DNA of 64,000 nucleotides from Chitinophaga terrae (ex Kim and Jung 2007) (lineage in GTDB: Bacteria; Bacteroidota; Bacteroidia; Chitinophagales; Chitinophagaceae), in assembly GCF_900107795.1 (NCBI RefSeq), contig NZ_FNRL01000022.1, positions 1 to 64,000 of the forward strand, in the 5' to 3' direction. The position numbers and the translations under genes were made by a program. Below are positions 25,912 through 34,013 of this stretch, in pieces. The notes under the pieces are model-generated. The model was not told where the DNA came from. It ran no database searches and saw only the letters and a list, made by a program, of their open reading frames with translations. Numbering within the stretch: the first letter of the stretch is position 1; the number at the start of each line of letters is the position of its first letter.

Positions 25912-27633
25912 TTAAAATAAAAAATACCTCTGCGCCATCGCTACTTCCTTTAACGGCTCACAACTGATCTTCTCTCCATCTACCTTCACTTCATACGTTT
26001 CCGGGTTGACTGTGATATCCGGTGTTTTATCGTTATGAACCAGGTCGCGCTTTGAAATATTCCTGCAATTCTTTACAGCGATTAATTCTTTTTGCAACCC
26101 GTAGGCCTCCTTTATTCCGCGCTCTAACGATAACGCAGATACGAATAAAACGCTGGTATTGGTTACCGCTTTGCCATGAGCCCCGAACATGTGCCGGTAG
26201 ATCACCGGCTGCGGAGTTGGGATGCTGGCGTTAGGGTCTCCCATCCTGCTGGAGTTGATCATTCCGCCCTTGATGATGATCTCCGGTTTAACACCGAAGA
26301 AAGCAGGTTTCCAGAGCACCAGGTCGGCCATTTTGCCCGGCTCTATGGAACCTACGTGCGAGGAAATGCCGTGTGCAATGGCAGGATTGATGGTATACTT
26401 GGCTACATACCTCTTAACACGGAAGTTGTCGTTATCGTGTCCTTTATCTTCCGGCAGCGCGCCGCGCTGTTTTTTCATCTTATCTGCCGTTTGCCAGGTG
26501 CGTATAACTACCTCGCCTATACGTCCCATGGCCTGGGAGTCGGAGCTCATGATGCTGAACACCCCCATATCGTGCAGGATATCTTCTGCTGCTATGGTTT
26601 CGGGCCTGATCCTCGAATCTGCGAACGCTACGTCTTCCGGTACCTGTTTATCGAGATGATGGCAAACCATTAGCATATCCAGGTGTTCATCTATGGTGTT
26701 TACCGTATATGGGCGGGTTGGATTGGTAGAAGCAGGAAGTACATTCGGGAAAGAAGCAGCCCGTATGATGTCGGGAGCATGGCCGCCGCCGGCGCCTTCC
26801 GTATGAAAGGTATGGATCACCCGTCCGTTGATGGCTGCCAGGGTATCTTCCAGGAAGCCTGCTTCGTTCAGGGTATCGGTATGAATGGCGATCTGGACAT
26901 CCAGTTCGTCGGCCACTTTGAGCGATGCATCAATAACGGCCGGAGTAGCGCCCCAGTCTTCATGTATTTTCAGCCCTAACGCACCGGCGGCGATCTGTTC
27001 TACCAAAGGCGCTGTAGTGGCGCAGTTGCCTTTTCCGAAAAAGCCGAGGTTCATTGGGTATGCTTCAGCAGCCTGCAACATTTTCTGCAGGTTCCAGGCT
27101 CCGGGCGTTACCGTAGTAGCGCTGGTTCCGTCTGCCGGCCCGGTGCCGCCGCCAATCATGGTGGTAATTCCGCTGAACAGGGCATGATCGATCTGCTGAG
27201 GGCAGATGAAATGGATATGCGTATCTATTCCGCCTGCGGTCGCGATCAGGTTAGCGCCGTTATGTATCTCAGTGGATGCACCGATGATCAGGTCAGGGTG
27301 TACGCCATCCATGGTATCAGGGTTTCCTGCCTGGCCAACAGCGACAATCTTTCCGTCTTTAATCCCTATATCTCCTTTTACGATGCCCCAGTGATCGATG
27401 ACGATCACGTTGGTGATAACAAAATCCAGCACCCCTTCGCTTCTCAGCGCGGTAGCTGATTGGGCCATTCCATCCCTTACACTTTTTCCCCCGCCAAATT
27501 TGCTTTCATCCCCGTAATAATTATAGTCCTTTTCGATCTCGATAACCAGGTCTGTATCTGCCAGCCGTACACGGTCGCCCACTGTGGGGCCGAACATGCT
27601 CACGTATTTGGATCTTTTAATTCGAAGGCTCAT
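25912..27633 (-). CDS. ureC: Urease subunit alpha
   Basis: 573 residues, full length. All active-site residues are present, numbered about five higher than in Klebsiella: H139 and H141 (GIDTHIHF), carbamylated K222 (LGLKIHEDWG), H251 (IAIHTDT), H277 (FHTEGAGGGHAPD), the flap His325 (MVCHHLD) and D365 (SSDSQAMGR). It hydrolyses urea to ammonia and carbamate at a di-nickel centre in the cytoplasm. Its ATG overlaps the ureB stop by 4 bp. Confidence 0.97.
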   Translation of the reverse strand: MSLRIKRSKYVSMFGPTVGDRVRLADTDLVIEIEKDYNYYGDESKFGGGKSVRDGMAQSATALRSEGVLDFVITNVIVIDHWGIVKGDIGIKDGKIVAVGQAGNPDTMDGVHPDLIIGASTEIHNGANLIATAGGIDTHIHFICPQQIDHALFSGITTMIGGGTGPADGTSATTVTPGAWNLQKMLQAAEAYPMNLGFFGKGNCATTAPLVEQIAAGALGLKIHEDWGATPAVIDASLKVADELDVQIAIHTDTLNEAGFLEDTLAAINGRVIHTFHTEGAGGGHAPDIIRAASFPNVLPASTNPTRPYTVNTIDEHLDMLMVCHHLDKQVPEDVAFADSRIRPETIAAEDILHDMGVFSIMSSDSQAMGRIGEVVIRTWQTADKMKKQRGALPEDKGHDNDNFRVKRYVAKYTINPAIAHGISSHVGSIEPGKMADLVLWKPAFFGVKPEIIIKGGMINSSRMGDPNASIPTPQPVIYRHMFGAHGKAVTNTSVLFVSALSLERGIKEAYGLQKELIAVKNCRNISKRDLVHNDKTPDITVNPETYEVKVDGEKISCEPLKEVAMAQRYFLF

Positions 27634-28004
27634 AGGTCTGTAGATTTAAAGTTCAATAATGCTGCCTTTTCCAATGCGGCGGTTCTGACAATAGGATCTG
27701 TTGTATCGCCATTTACCAGGTTGTTGATGCCGATCACTTTCCTGTTTCCGCCCAGTTCTACCAGCTCCACTTCTTTTTCCTCTCCCGGTTCGAAACGAAC
27801 AGCGTTACCTGAGGGAATGTTCAAGCGCATACCTAAAGCCGCTTCACGGGGGAATTTCATTTGTTTATTGACTTCAAAAAAATGGCAATGTGAGCCGATC
27901 TGCACAGGACGGTCGCCTGTATTGACCACACTGATCTTAATAGTTTTCCTGCCGGCGTTGGCGATGATATCGTCCGCCTTCAAAAAATATTCTCCGGGGA
28001 TCAT
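27630..28004 (-). CDS. ureB: Urease subunit beta
   Basis: 124 residues. Signatures are IPGEYFLK at the N-terminus, VVNTGDRPVQIGSHCHFFEVN, AALGMRLNIPSGNAVRFEPGE and VELVELGGNRKVIG. It is the small structural beta subunit. It overlaps ureC by 4 bp and starts 18 nt after ureA. Confidence 0.95.
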   Translation of the reverse strand: MIPGEYFLKADDIIANAGRKTIKISVVNTGDRPVQIGSHCHFFEVNKQMKFPREAALGMRLNIPSGNAVRFEPGEEKEVELVELGGNRKVIGINNLVNGDTTDPIVRTAALEKAALLNFKSTDL

Positions 28005-28022
28005 GTTATATGGATTAAACTG

Positions 28023-28325
28023 TTAGCGAATAGGATCATGAACGGTCACCAGTTTGGTACCATCCGGGAAAGTAGCTTCTATCTGTACTTCATGGATCAT
28101 TTCAGGGATGCCTTCCATCACGTCTTCGCGGGTAAGAATGGTTGCGCCATACTGCATGAGTTCAGCCACTGTTTTACCATCGCGGGCCGCTTCCATGAGG
28201 CGGCTGCTGATCAGTGCAATCGCTTCCGGATAGTTCAGGCGCAGGCCTCGGGCCTTTCGTTTTTCGGCCAGTTCACCGGCCAGGTGTAATAATAGTTTCT
28301 CGGTTTCCCGGGGAGTCAGGTGCAT
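28023..28325 (-). CDS. ureA: Urease subunit gamma
   Basis: 100 residues from ATG 28325 (MHLTPRETEKLLLHLAGELA); the frame is open to 28406 but the family length is exactly 100. Further signatures are KARGLRLNYPEAIALIS and the C-terminal VQIEATFPDGTKLVTVHDPI. First gene of the operon ureABCEFGD plus permease, all on the minus strand within 5.8 kb. No clear promoter or NikR/riboswitch site was recognised in the 176 bp upstream. Confidence 0.95.
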   Translation of the reverse strand: MHLTPRETEKLLLHLAGELAEKRKARGLRLNYPEAIALISSRLMEAARDGKTVAELMQYGATILTREDVMEGIPEMIHEVQIEATFPDGTKLVTVHDPIR

Positions 28326-28453
28326 ATAAAAGATTGTTGTTGTAAAATAATACCGGGAAGATCGGAGGTGTATGTGGTTGGTCCGCAAAGGGACTATGCG
28401 AGGCAAAGAAGCATAAGACTTTTGTACGAATGCTTTAAGCGGTGTTAAATTAA

Positions 28454-28498
28454 GAAGGGAAGATCATAAGAAAAAATTTTTCTTGTGATCTTCCCTTC
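28454..28498. terminator. Long hairpin between thioredoxin-like gene and urease operon
   Basis: Arms of about 21 bp (GAAGGGAAGATCATAAG and its near-complement) with an A/T-rich tip. It immediately follows the thioredoxin-like stop at 28502 on the minus strand, so it probably ends that transcript and insulates the urease operon. Confidence 0.7.
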
Positions 28499-28501
28499 CT
28501 G

Positions 28502-29029
28502 CTATTTGGCAGAGAATCGTTTCTGGATGGTCGCCAGCTCTGAAGTGGAAAGTGTGGAAGTTTTTTTCAGCACTTCAAGGAAATGTTCAATTTCGTCGGG
28601 GGTGCTCGGACAGCCAACATTTGCTTTGCGGCCATCGGGGCCCGTTTTGCGGCTGTCTGCCAGCAGCTGACCTTTGCTGTCTGTTACATACCAGAAAGGA
28701 ATGCCATCGCCGCCGCCATGAGCTTTAAGAAGTTCCTCGCCGCCTGGATTTTCCAATACTTTTTTGTCTCCGTGTTCCATTACATCAATATGCCTGATAA
28801 CATATTGTTTGTCGAACAAGGCTTTGCAGGAAGCGTCATTCATGGCGGTATCCATTTTATGGCACCAGCCGCACCAGGAAGCATGGAAAATGATGAATAT
28901 ATTCTTATGTTCTTTAGCTGCGGTGGTCTTTGCTTCAGCGATGATCTGGGCGGCGCTTGGTTGTTTTTGCGCTTGGGCGGCAGCTCCGGCCAGGAGCAGT
29001 GCCAGCAGGAAACGGTTGAACAATTTCAT
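28502..29029 (-). CDS. Secreted thioredoxin-like protein
   Basis: 175 residues with a signal peptide (LLALLLAGAAAQAQ). The thioredoxin fold carries the redox motif CGWC in FHASWCGWCHKMDTA, then a cis-Pro region GIPFWYV. It resembles the thioredoxin_7/DUF255-like periplasmic group, which reduces or isomerises disulfides. A third Cys lies in NVGCPSTPDE. Monocistronic between two terminators. Confidence 0.85.
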   Translation of the reverse strand: MKLFNRFLLALLLAGAAAQAQKQPSAAQIIAEAKTTAAKEHKNIFIIFHASWCGWCHKMDTAMNDASCKALFDKQYVIRHIDVMEHGDKKVLENPGGEELLKAHGGGDGIPFWYVTDSKGQLLADSRKTGPDGRKANVGCPSTPDEIEHFLEVLKKTSTLSTSELATIQKRFSAK

Positions 29030-29048
29030 GATTGGTTGGGTTTAGTCA

Positions 29049-29087
29049 AAAAAAGAAAGAGAGCAAAGGTTTTATTCCTTTGCTCTC
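29049..29087 (-). terminator. lepA terminator
   Basis: A perfect 11-bp stem GAGAGCAAAGG/CCTTTGCTCTC with a 7-nt loop, followed on the minus strand by a T-rich run. It lies 48 nt after the lepA stop. Confidence 0.85.
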
Positions 29088-29134
29088 AATATACTAAAGA
29101 TCTGTATGGGTTGTTCCCCGGGGAACTTCCTTTA

Positions 29135-30928
29135 TTAATCATCTAATTTCAATACTGCCAGGAATGCTTCCTGGGGCACTTCCACGTTACCTATCTGGCG
29201 CATACGTTTCTTACCTTCTTTCTGCTTTTCCAGGAGTTTGCGTTTACGGGAGATATCGCCGCCATAACATTTAGCGGTAACGTCTTTACGCATTGCACTG
29301 ATGTTTTCGCGGGCAACGATCTTAGCGCCGATGGCAGCCTGGATAGCGATAAGGAACTGCTGACGAGGCAACAGGTCTTTCAGTTTCTCGCACAACTTGC
29401 GGCCGAAGTCCTGTGCCCTGCTACGGTGAATAAGGGCGCTGAGGGCATCCACTTTATCGCCGTTCAGGAGTATATCCATTTTTACGATGTCGCTGTCGCG
29501 GAAGCCGATAGGCGTATAGTCGAACGACGCATAACCTTTGGTCTGGCTTTTCAGTTTATCATAGAAATCAAATACGATCTCTGTCAGCGGCAATTCGAAG
29601 ATCAGCTCTACTCTGGTTGTTGTCAGGTAGCTTTGATTCAGGAGGATACCGCGTTTGCCGAGGCAGAGCGTCATGATATTGCCGATAAATTCCGGCTTGG
29701 TGATGATCTGTGCACGGATAAACGGTTCTTCGATCCTGTCGAGTTTTGTAGGATCCGGCATTTCGCTCGGGTTGTTCACTGTTACTATGCCATCGCGGGT
29801 TGTATGTGCAATGAACCCTACGTTCGGAACGGTAGTGATCACCGTTTGATTGAACTCTCTTTCCAGTCGTTCCTGGATGATCTCCATGTGCAGCATTCCA
29901 AGGAAGCCGCAACGGAAACCGAAACCTAATGCCTGTGATGTTTCAATTTCGTAGGTCAGGGAGGCATCGTTCAGCTGCAGTTTATCCATGCAGTCTCTCA
30001 ATTCCTCGAAATCCTCTGTTACTACCGGGAAAATACCGGCAAATACCATTGGTTTTACTTCCTGGAACCCGTTGATACCTTCAGGTGAAGGGTTATTAGA
30101 AAGGGTGATGGTGTCACCCACTTTTACTTCTTTTGCGCTTTTGATACCGGTGATAATATACCCTACGTCGCCCGTCTTCACTTCTTTACGGGGTTCGAGG
30201 CCTAATTTCAGGATACCTACTTCATCGGCTTCGTATTCTTCTCCTGTATTGATAAAACGGATCTTGTCCCCTTTTTTGATGGTACCGTTGAAAACGCGGA
30301 AGTATGCAATGATACCGCGGAAAGAGTTGAATACGCTGTCGAAGATCAGGGCCTGCAAAGGAGCTTCGTTGCTGCCTTCAGGAGCCGGGATACGGGATAC
30401 GATCGCTTCCAGTATCTCTTCTATACCGATACCGGTTTTGCCGGAGGCCAGCAGGATCTCTTCTTCTTTTACACCTATCAGGTCTATGATCTGGTCTTTT
30501 ACTTCCTCGATCATAGCGCCGGGCATGTCAATTTTGTTGATCACCGGGATTATTTCCAGGTCGTTATCCAGCGCCAGGTAGAGGTTGGAGATGGTCTGCG
30601 CCTGGATACCCTGGGCTGCATCCACTAAGAGCAGGGCGCCTTCACAAGCTGCCAGGGCACGGGATACTTCGTAAGAGAAGTCAACGTGTCCGGGCGTGTC
30701 AATAAGGTTAAAAATATATTTTTCACCGTTCCTTGCAGTGTAATCCATTTGGATAGCATGGCTCTTGATGGTGATACCTTTTTCTCTTTCAAGGTCCATG
30801 TCATCCAGTACCTGGGCCTGCATATCGCGGTCAGATATAGTCTTCGTAAATTCAAGTAAACGATCGGCCAGGGTGCTTTTACCATGGTCAATATGGGCAA
30901 TGATACAAAAATTGCGAATATTCTTCAT
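29135..30928 (-). CDS. lepA: Elongation factor 4 (LepA)
   Basis: 597 residues, the normal length. Translational GTPase with G1 AHIDHGKSTLADRL, switch II DTPGHVDFSYEV, G4 NKIDMPGA, domains II and III, and the LepA-specific C-terminal domain (SALIHRSRAQDFGRKLCEKLK, GAKIVARENISAMRKDVTAKCYGGD, KRKLLEKQKEGKKRM). It acts on stalled or mistranslocated ribosomes. The start codon fits the universal MKNIRNFCIIAHIDHG. Promoter element at 30978-30985. Confidence 0.97.
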   Translation of the reverse strand: MKNIRNFCIIAHIDHGKSTLADRLLEFTKTISDRDMQAQVLDDMDLEREKGITIKSHAIQMDYTARNGEKYIFNLIDTPGHVDFSYEVSRALAACEGALLLVDAAQGIQAQTISNLYLALDNDLEIIPVINKIDMPGAMIEEVKDQIIDLIGVKEEEILLASGKTGIGIEEILEAIVSRIPAPEGSNEAPLQALIFDSVFNSFRGIIAYFRVFNGTIKKGDKIRFINTGEEYEADEVGILKLGLEPRKEVKTGDVGYIITGIKSAKEVKVGDTITLSNNPSPEGINGFQEVKPMVFAGIFPVVTEDFEELRDCMDKLQLNDASLTYEIETSQALGFGFRCGFLGMLHMEIIQERLEREFNQTVITTVPNVGFIAHTTRDGIVTVNNPSEMPDPTKLDRIEEPFIRAQIITKPEFIGNIMTLCLGKRGILLNQSYLTTTRVELIFELPLTEIVFDFYDKLKSQTKGYASFDYTPIGFRDSDIVKMDILLNGDKVDALSALIHRSRAQDFGRKLCEKLKDLLPRQQFLIAIQAAIGAKIVARENISAMRKDVTAKCYGGDISRKRKLLEKQKEGKKRMRQIGNVEVPQEAFLAVLKLDD

Positions 30929-30977
30929 ATGATGTTTTGCTGATCCTTTGGTACCTCTTTACGCACCATTCAGCCCG

Positions 30978-30985
30978 CAAAGGTA
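30978..30985 (-). promoter_or_regulatory. lepA -7 element
   Basis: TACCTTTG on the minus strand, 50 nt before the ATG, a full TAnnTTTG match. The -33 position reads TTTA about 19 nt upstream. Confidence 0.55.
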
Positions 30986-31131
30986 TTGAAATTAGTTCAT
31001 AGTTAAAGCGTTTGTTGAATATGTTTTAGGCAGTTCCCAGGGTACGAAGGCCTATCTTTTTTTGATATATTAACTTTTAATCCTCAACTTTATAGAGATA
31101 GCCTATCGTATTACCACGTAAATTATACACC

Positions 31132-31389
31132 ATGGAACTGGTTAAAGCATTTGAACAGGCGGTAGCCGACAGTAAAACCCTTTCGGAAAAACCATCCAAC
31201 GACGTTTTATTGCAACTTTATTCATTGTACAAACAGGGCACTACGGGAGATGTAGACACAGACCCGCCGGCCAACCCCTTCGATTTTGTAGCGAAAGCGA
31301 AATACGAGGCCTGGGCCGGACTGAAAGGCAAATCCAAAGAAGCCGCCATGCAGGAATATATTGACCTGGTAAAAAGCCTTAAAGGATAA
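31132..31389 (+). CDS. Acyl-CoA-binding protein (ACBP)
   Basis: 85 residues, the size of eukaryotic ACBP. The four-helix signature is present: LLQLYSLYKQGTTGDV, FDFVAKAKYEAWAGLKGKS and EAAMQEYIDLVKSL. It binds long-chain acyl-CoA in the cytoplasm. Acyl-CoA-binding proteins are rare in bacteria but known in Bacteroidota. It may serve fatty-acid metabolism together with dehydrogenases such as the one at 4779-6140. Followed by the inverted repeat at 31398-31438. Confidence 0.92.
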   Translation: MELVKAFEQAVADSKTLSEKPSNDVLLQLYSLYKQGTTGDVDTDPPANPFDFVAKAKYEAWAGLKGKSKEAAMQEYIDLVKSLKG

Positions 31390-31397
31390 AAGACCCG

Positions 31398-31438
31398 CAG
31401 ACGGATAACGATGAATAATAAAAATCGTTATCCATCTG
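31398..31438. repeat. Inverted repeat between ACBP and rocD genes
   Basis: 15-bp arms CAGACGGATAACGAT and ATCGTTATCCATCTG with one mismatch and an 11-nt loop. No T-run follows on the plus strand. It ends 12 nt before the -7 element of rocD and so covers the -33 position, and may be an operator or terminator. Confidence 0.55.
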
Positions 31439-31450
31439 CCCGTAAAAACG

Positions 31451-31458
31451 TACTTTTG
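31451..31458 (+). promoter_or_regulatory. rocD -7 element, apparently leaderless
   Basis: TACTTTTG matches TAnnTTTG and ends 4 nt before the ATG at 31463. With normal spacing the mRNA would start at or next to the start codon. Confidence 0.45.
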
Positions 31459-31462
31459 AGGT

Positions 31463-32701
31463 ATGATACCGTCATTTACAATTAGCGAAAGATCACAGCA
31501 TTATCTTGGACTGGAAGCGCAATATGGAGCCCACAACTACCATCCATTACCAGTAGTATTAGAAAGAGGAGAAGGCGTTTTTTTATGGGATGTTGATGGT
31601 AAAAGATATTACGATTTTTTATCCGGATATTCGGCCGTGAACCAGGGTCACTGTCATCCCCGCATCATTGCCTCCCTTATAGAACAGGCAAAGCGGCTCA
31701 CCCTTACTTCACGTGCATTTTATAATAATCTTTTAGGCGAATACGAGCAGTTTATCACCGGGTATTTCGGGTACGACAAAGTATTGCCTATGAACACCGG
31801 CGTGGAAGCAGTGGAAACCGCGCTGAAACTTTGCCGGCACTGGGCTTACCTGGTAAAGGGCGTTCCGGAAAATGCGGCAAAGATCATCGTTTGTTCCAAC
31901 AACTTCCACGGACGCACGCTGAACGTTATTTCATTCAGCACTGACCCTACTGCCCGCAAGAACTTCGGCCCTTACATGGCCGGTTATGAAGTTATTCCTT
32001 ACAATAACCTCACGGCGCTGGAACAGGCGTTGCAGGATAAGAATGTAGCCGGTTTCCTGGTAGAGCCGATACAGGGAGAAGCCGGCGTAGTAGTACCTGA
32101 CGAAGGTTATCTTTCCAAAGCTTACCAGTATTGCAAAGATGCCAACGTACTGTTCATCGCAGATGAAATACAGACCGGCCTGGCCAGAACAGGTAAAATG
32201 CTGGCCTGCGACCATGAAAACGTAAGACCCGATATCCTGATACTTGGCAAAGCCTTATCCGGCGGCACCTTGCCCATCAGCGCCGTACTGGCCGACGATG
32301 AGATCATGCTTACCATCAAACCCGGCGAACATGGCTCCACCTACGGCGGCAACCCGCTTGCCTGCAAAGTGGCCATCACTTCCCTTCAGGTATTGAAAGA
32401 CGAGAAAATGGCGGAAAATGCAGTGGCCATGGGCCAGTTGCTGAGAGATGGCATCACAGCCATTCAATCGCCCTATCTTTCTATCGTAAGAGGAAAAGGA
32501 CTGCTGAATGCCATCGTTATCAAACATACCGACCCGGAAGCAGCATGGGACCTGTGCCTCACTTTAAAGGAAAATGGACTGTTAGCCAAGCCAACGCACG
32601 GAGATAAGATCCGTTTTGCACCGCCGCTGACCATCACTGCTGCACAGGTAAACGACTGTGTAGCCATCATTCAAAAGAGCCTTGAACAAGCTTTTAGCTA
32701 A
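31463..32701 (+). CDS. rocD: Ornithine aminotransferase
   Basis: 412 residues, class III PLP aminotransferase. Signatures of ornithine--oxo-acid transaminase are EAQYGAHNYHPLPVVLERGEG-type start, YYDFLSGYSAVNQGHCHP, MNTGVEAVETALKLCRHW, EPIQGEAGVVVPDEGY, the PLP Asp/Gln in FIADEIQTGLARTGK, the lysine in LILGKALSGG, and HGSTYGGNPLA. It converts ornithine and 2-oxoglutarate to glutamate semialdehyde and glutamate in the cytoplasm. It could feed or use nitrogen liberated by the nearby urease, which is only a contextual suggestion. Confidence 0.95.
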   Translation: MIPSFTISERSQHYLGLEAQYGAHNYHPLPVVLERGEGVFLWDVDGKRYYDFLSGYSAVNQGHCHPRIIASLIEQAKRLTLTSRAFYNNLLGEYEQFITGYFGYDKVLPMNTGVEAVETALKLCRHWAYLVKGVPENAAKIIVCSNNFHGRTLNVISFSTDPTARKNFGPYMAGYEVIPYNNLTALEQALQDKNVAGFLVEPIQGEAGVVVPDEGYLSKAYQYCKDANVLFIADEIQTGLARTGKMLACDHENVRPDILILGKALSGGTLPISAVLADDEIMLTIKPGEHGSTYGGNPLACKVAITSLQVLKDEKMAENAVAMGQLLRDGITAIQSPYLSIVRGKGLLNAIVIKHTDPEAAWDLCLTLKENGLLAKPTHGDKIRFAPPLTITAAQVNDCVAIIQKSLEQAFS

Positions 32702-32716
32702 GCTGCCTTTAGTTGT

Positions 32717-33361
32717 ATGTCTATCACCCACAAAGCCATCCGCAGCTCCGGCTGGAAAACCGATTTCCTGATCGGCTTTCCGGACGGATTACTGCTGCTA
32801 TTCTTTGCCACCCAGGTTATCCAGCTATGGCCCCTGGATGTGCAAACATTCTATAACATTCATCTCGGTATCTGGCTCGCAGGCGCACTGCTGGTGCTTT
32901 ACAGCGCTTACCAGGCCAATAAGGGCGATGCGCAACACGACAGCGCCCTATTATCCGATGATGAAAGAAAAAAACTTCAGCACCTGGAAATCAACCAGCA
33001 AACGATCAGTCATATTGAGTCGGAAATGAAGAAAGACGCCGCCTCCTGGGAACAGATACTGCAACAGGAAAACGTACAGGAATCTTTCTTCAGCAAAGGC
33101 AGGGCTATCAGCAGCGCCATATTTACCAGCTTGTTTTTTATCCTGGGCGGAGCATTGTCTTTTGCTCCCTACCTCGCCAACGAAAACTTTAACGCCGCCT
33201 CCCAAACCAGTACTTTACTGGTATTCCTGGGACTGACCGTGTTTAGTTTCATGAAAGCGAAGATCACCGCACAACGGGTGCTGCCTATTATCCTACGTAA
33301 CTTCGCGATTGGGGCAGGCATCGTTATCTGCGTGTGGCTCCTCCACAAAATCCTCGCGTAG
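32717..33361 (+). CDS. VIT1/CCC1-like membrane protein
   Basis: 214 residues with about five membrane helices: two N-terminal (residues 18-35 and 47-65, FPDGLLLLFFAT and LAGALLVLYSAYQ), a cytoplasmic charged segment (70-125) and three C-terminal (FSKGRAISSAIFTSLFFILGG is the family hallmark before helix 3). The layout fits VIT1/CCC1-family iron/manganese transporters, with the cytoplasmic helical domain between helices 2 and 3. Metal specificity is not assignable. It lies 15 nt downstream of rocD, so may be cotranscribed. Confidence 0.7.
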   Translation: MSITHKAIRSSGWKTDFLIGFPDGLLLLFFATQVIQLWPLDVQTFYNIHLGIWLAGALLVLYSAYQANKGDAQHDSALLSDDERKKLQHLEINQQTISHIESEMKKDAASWEQILQQENVQESFFSKGRAISSAIFTSLFFILGGALSFAPYLANENFNAASQTSTLLVFLGLTVFSFMKAKITAQRVLPIILRNFAIGAGIVICVWLLHKILA

Positions 33362-33364
33362 TGG

Positions 33365-33580
33365 TTGCACGCAGAGGAGTTGCACGCAAAGGGGCATAAG
33401 AAGCAAAGAGCGCAAAGATTTTTGTTTTAAGAAAAATAAGAAAGCAAAGAAGGGAAGATTGTGTTATTTGTTATATAACATAATCTTCCCTTCTTTGCTT
33501 CTTAAAGTCCGCTTCGGTCCAAAAAATCTTTGCGCTCTTTGCTTCTTATGCCCCTTTGCGTGCAACTCCTTTGCGTGCTA
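33365..33580. repeat. 216-bp nested foldback repeat between convergent genes
   Basis: Outer arms of about 57 bp (33367-33423 and 33521-33578) are reverse complements with about one mismatch, built from GCAAAG words (TTGCACGCAAAGGGGCATAA, AAGCAAAGAGCGCAAAGA). An inner hairpin of about 29 bp (33438-33467 with 33475-33503) contains GAAGGGAAGAT. The right arm overlaps the stop codon of the next minus-strand gene. It is probably a palindromic intergenic repeat element that also acts as a bidirectional terminator. Confidence 0.85.
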
Positions 33581-33979
33581 CCTTCGGGGAGGGGGTGGCA
33601 TTTTGGTGAACAGGACGCAGGTGAAGGCGACCAATGCGGCGATAAACGAGAGATACAAAGCCCAGCCGGTTGTAGGGCACTGGCCCATTTCGCAGCGGGC
33701 GTAGAGCATCATATTTCTGAAGGTCCAGGCTACCAGGAAACCTGAAACAAACAGGTTAGCGATAGCCAGCCAGCGGTTCCGCAGGAAGAACAGGATAATT
33801 GCCAGTACTGATAAAATGATACTTAGTTTGCCTGGCTCGCCATAATTGGAGCCTGCCCCGTTTACGCCTGTAAATACCAGGTTCCGGCTCTCGATCGTAG
33901 CCCACGGAAAAAAAGCACATACTATTACCAGCGCTGCAGCCAGTATACCTGTTAAAGCCGTTCTAGACATCTTAAACAT
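33578..33979 (-). CDS. Small four-helix membrane protein, function unknown
   Basis: 133 residues with four predicted membrane helices (about 10-28, 51-66, 69-90, 105-124), a short periplasmic loop with two Cys (ARCEMGQC) and a proline-rich end (MPPPPRR). A second in-frame Met at residue 4 could be the start. No family recognised. The stop codon lies in the arm of the foldback repeat. Confidence 0.6.
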   Translation of the reverse strand: MFKMSRTALTGILAAALVIVCAFFPWATIESRNLVFTGVNGAGSNYGEPGKLSIILSVLAIILFFLRNRWLAIANLFVSGFLVAWTFRNMMLYARCEMGQCPTTGWALYLSFIAALVAFTCVLFTKMPPPPRR

Positions 33980-34013
33980 TTAATTTAGGAATGCGAAAGT
34001 ACAACAATAACGA

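Noticed and set aside
29988..30581. 197-codon plus-strand ORF
   Set aside because: Antisense to lepA; low-complexity Ser/Ile/Pro composition.
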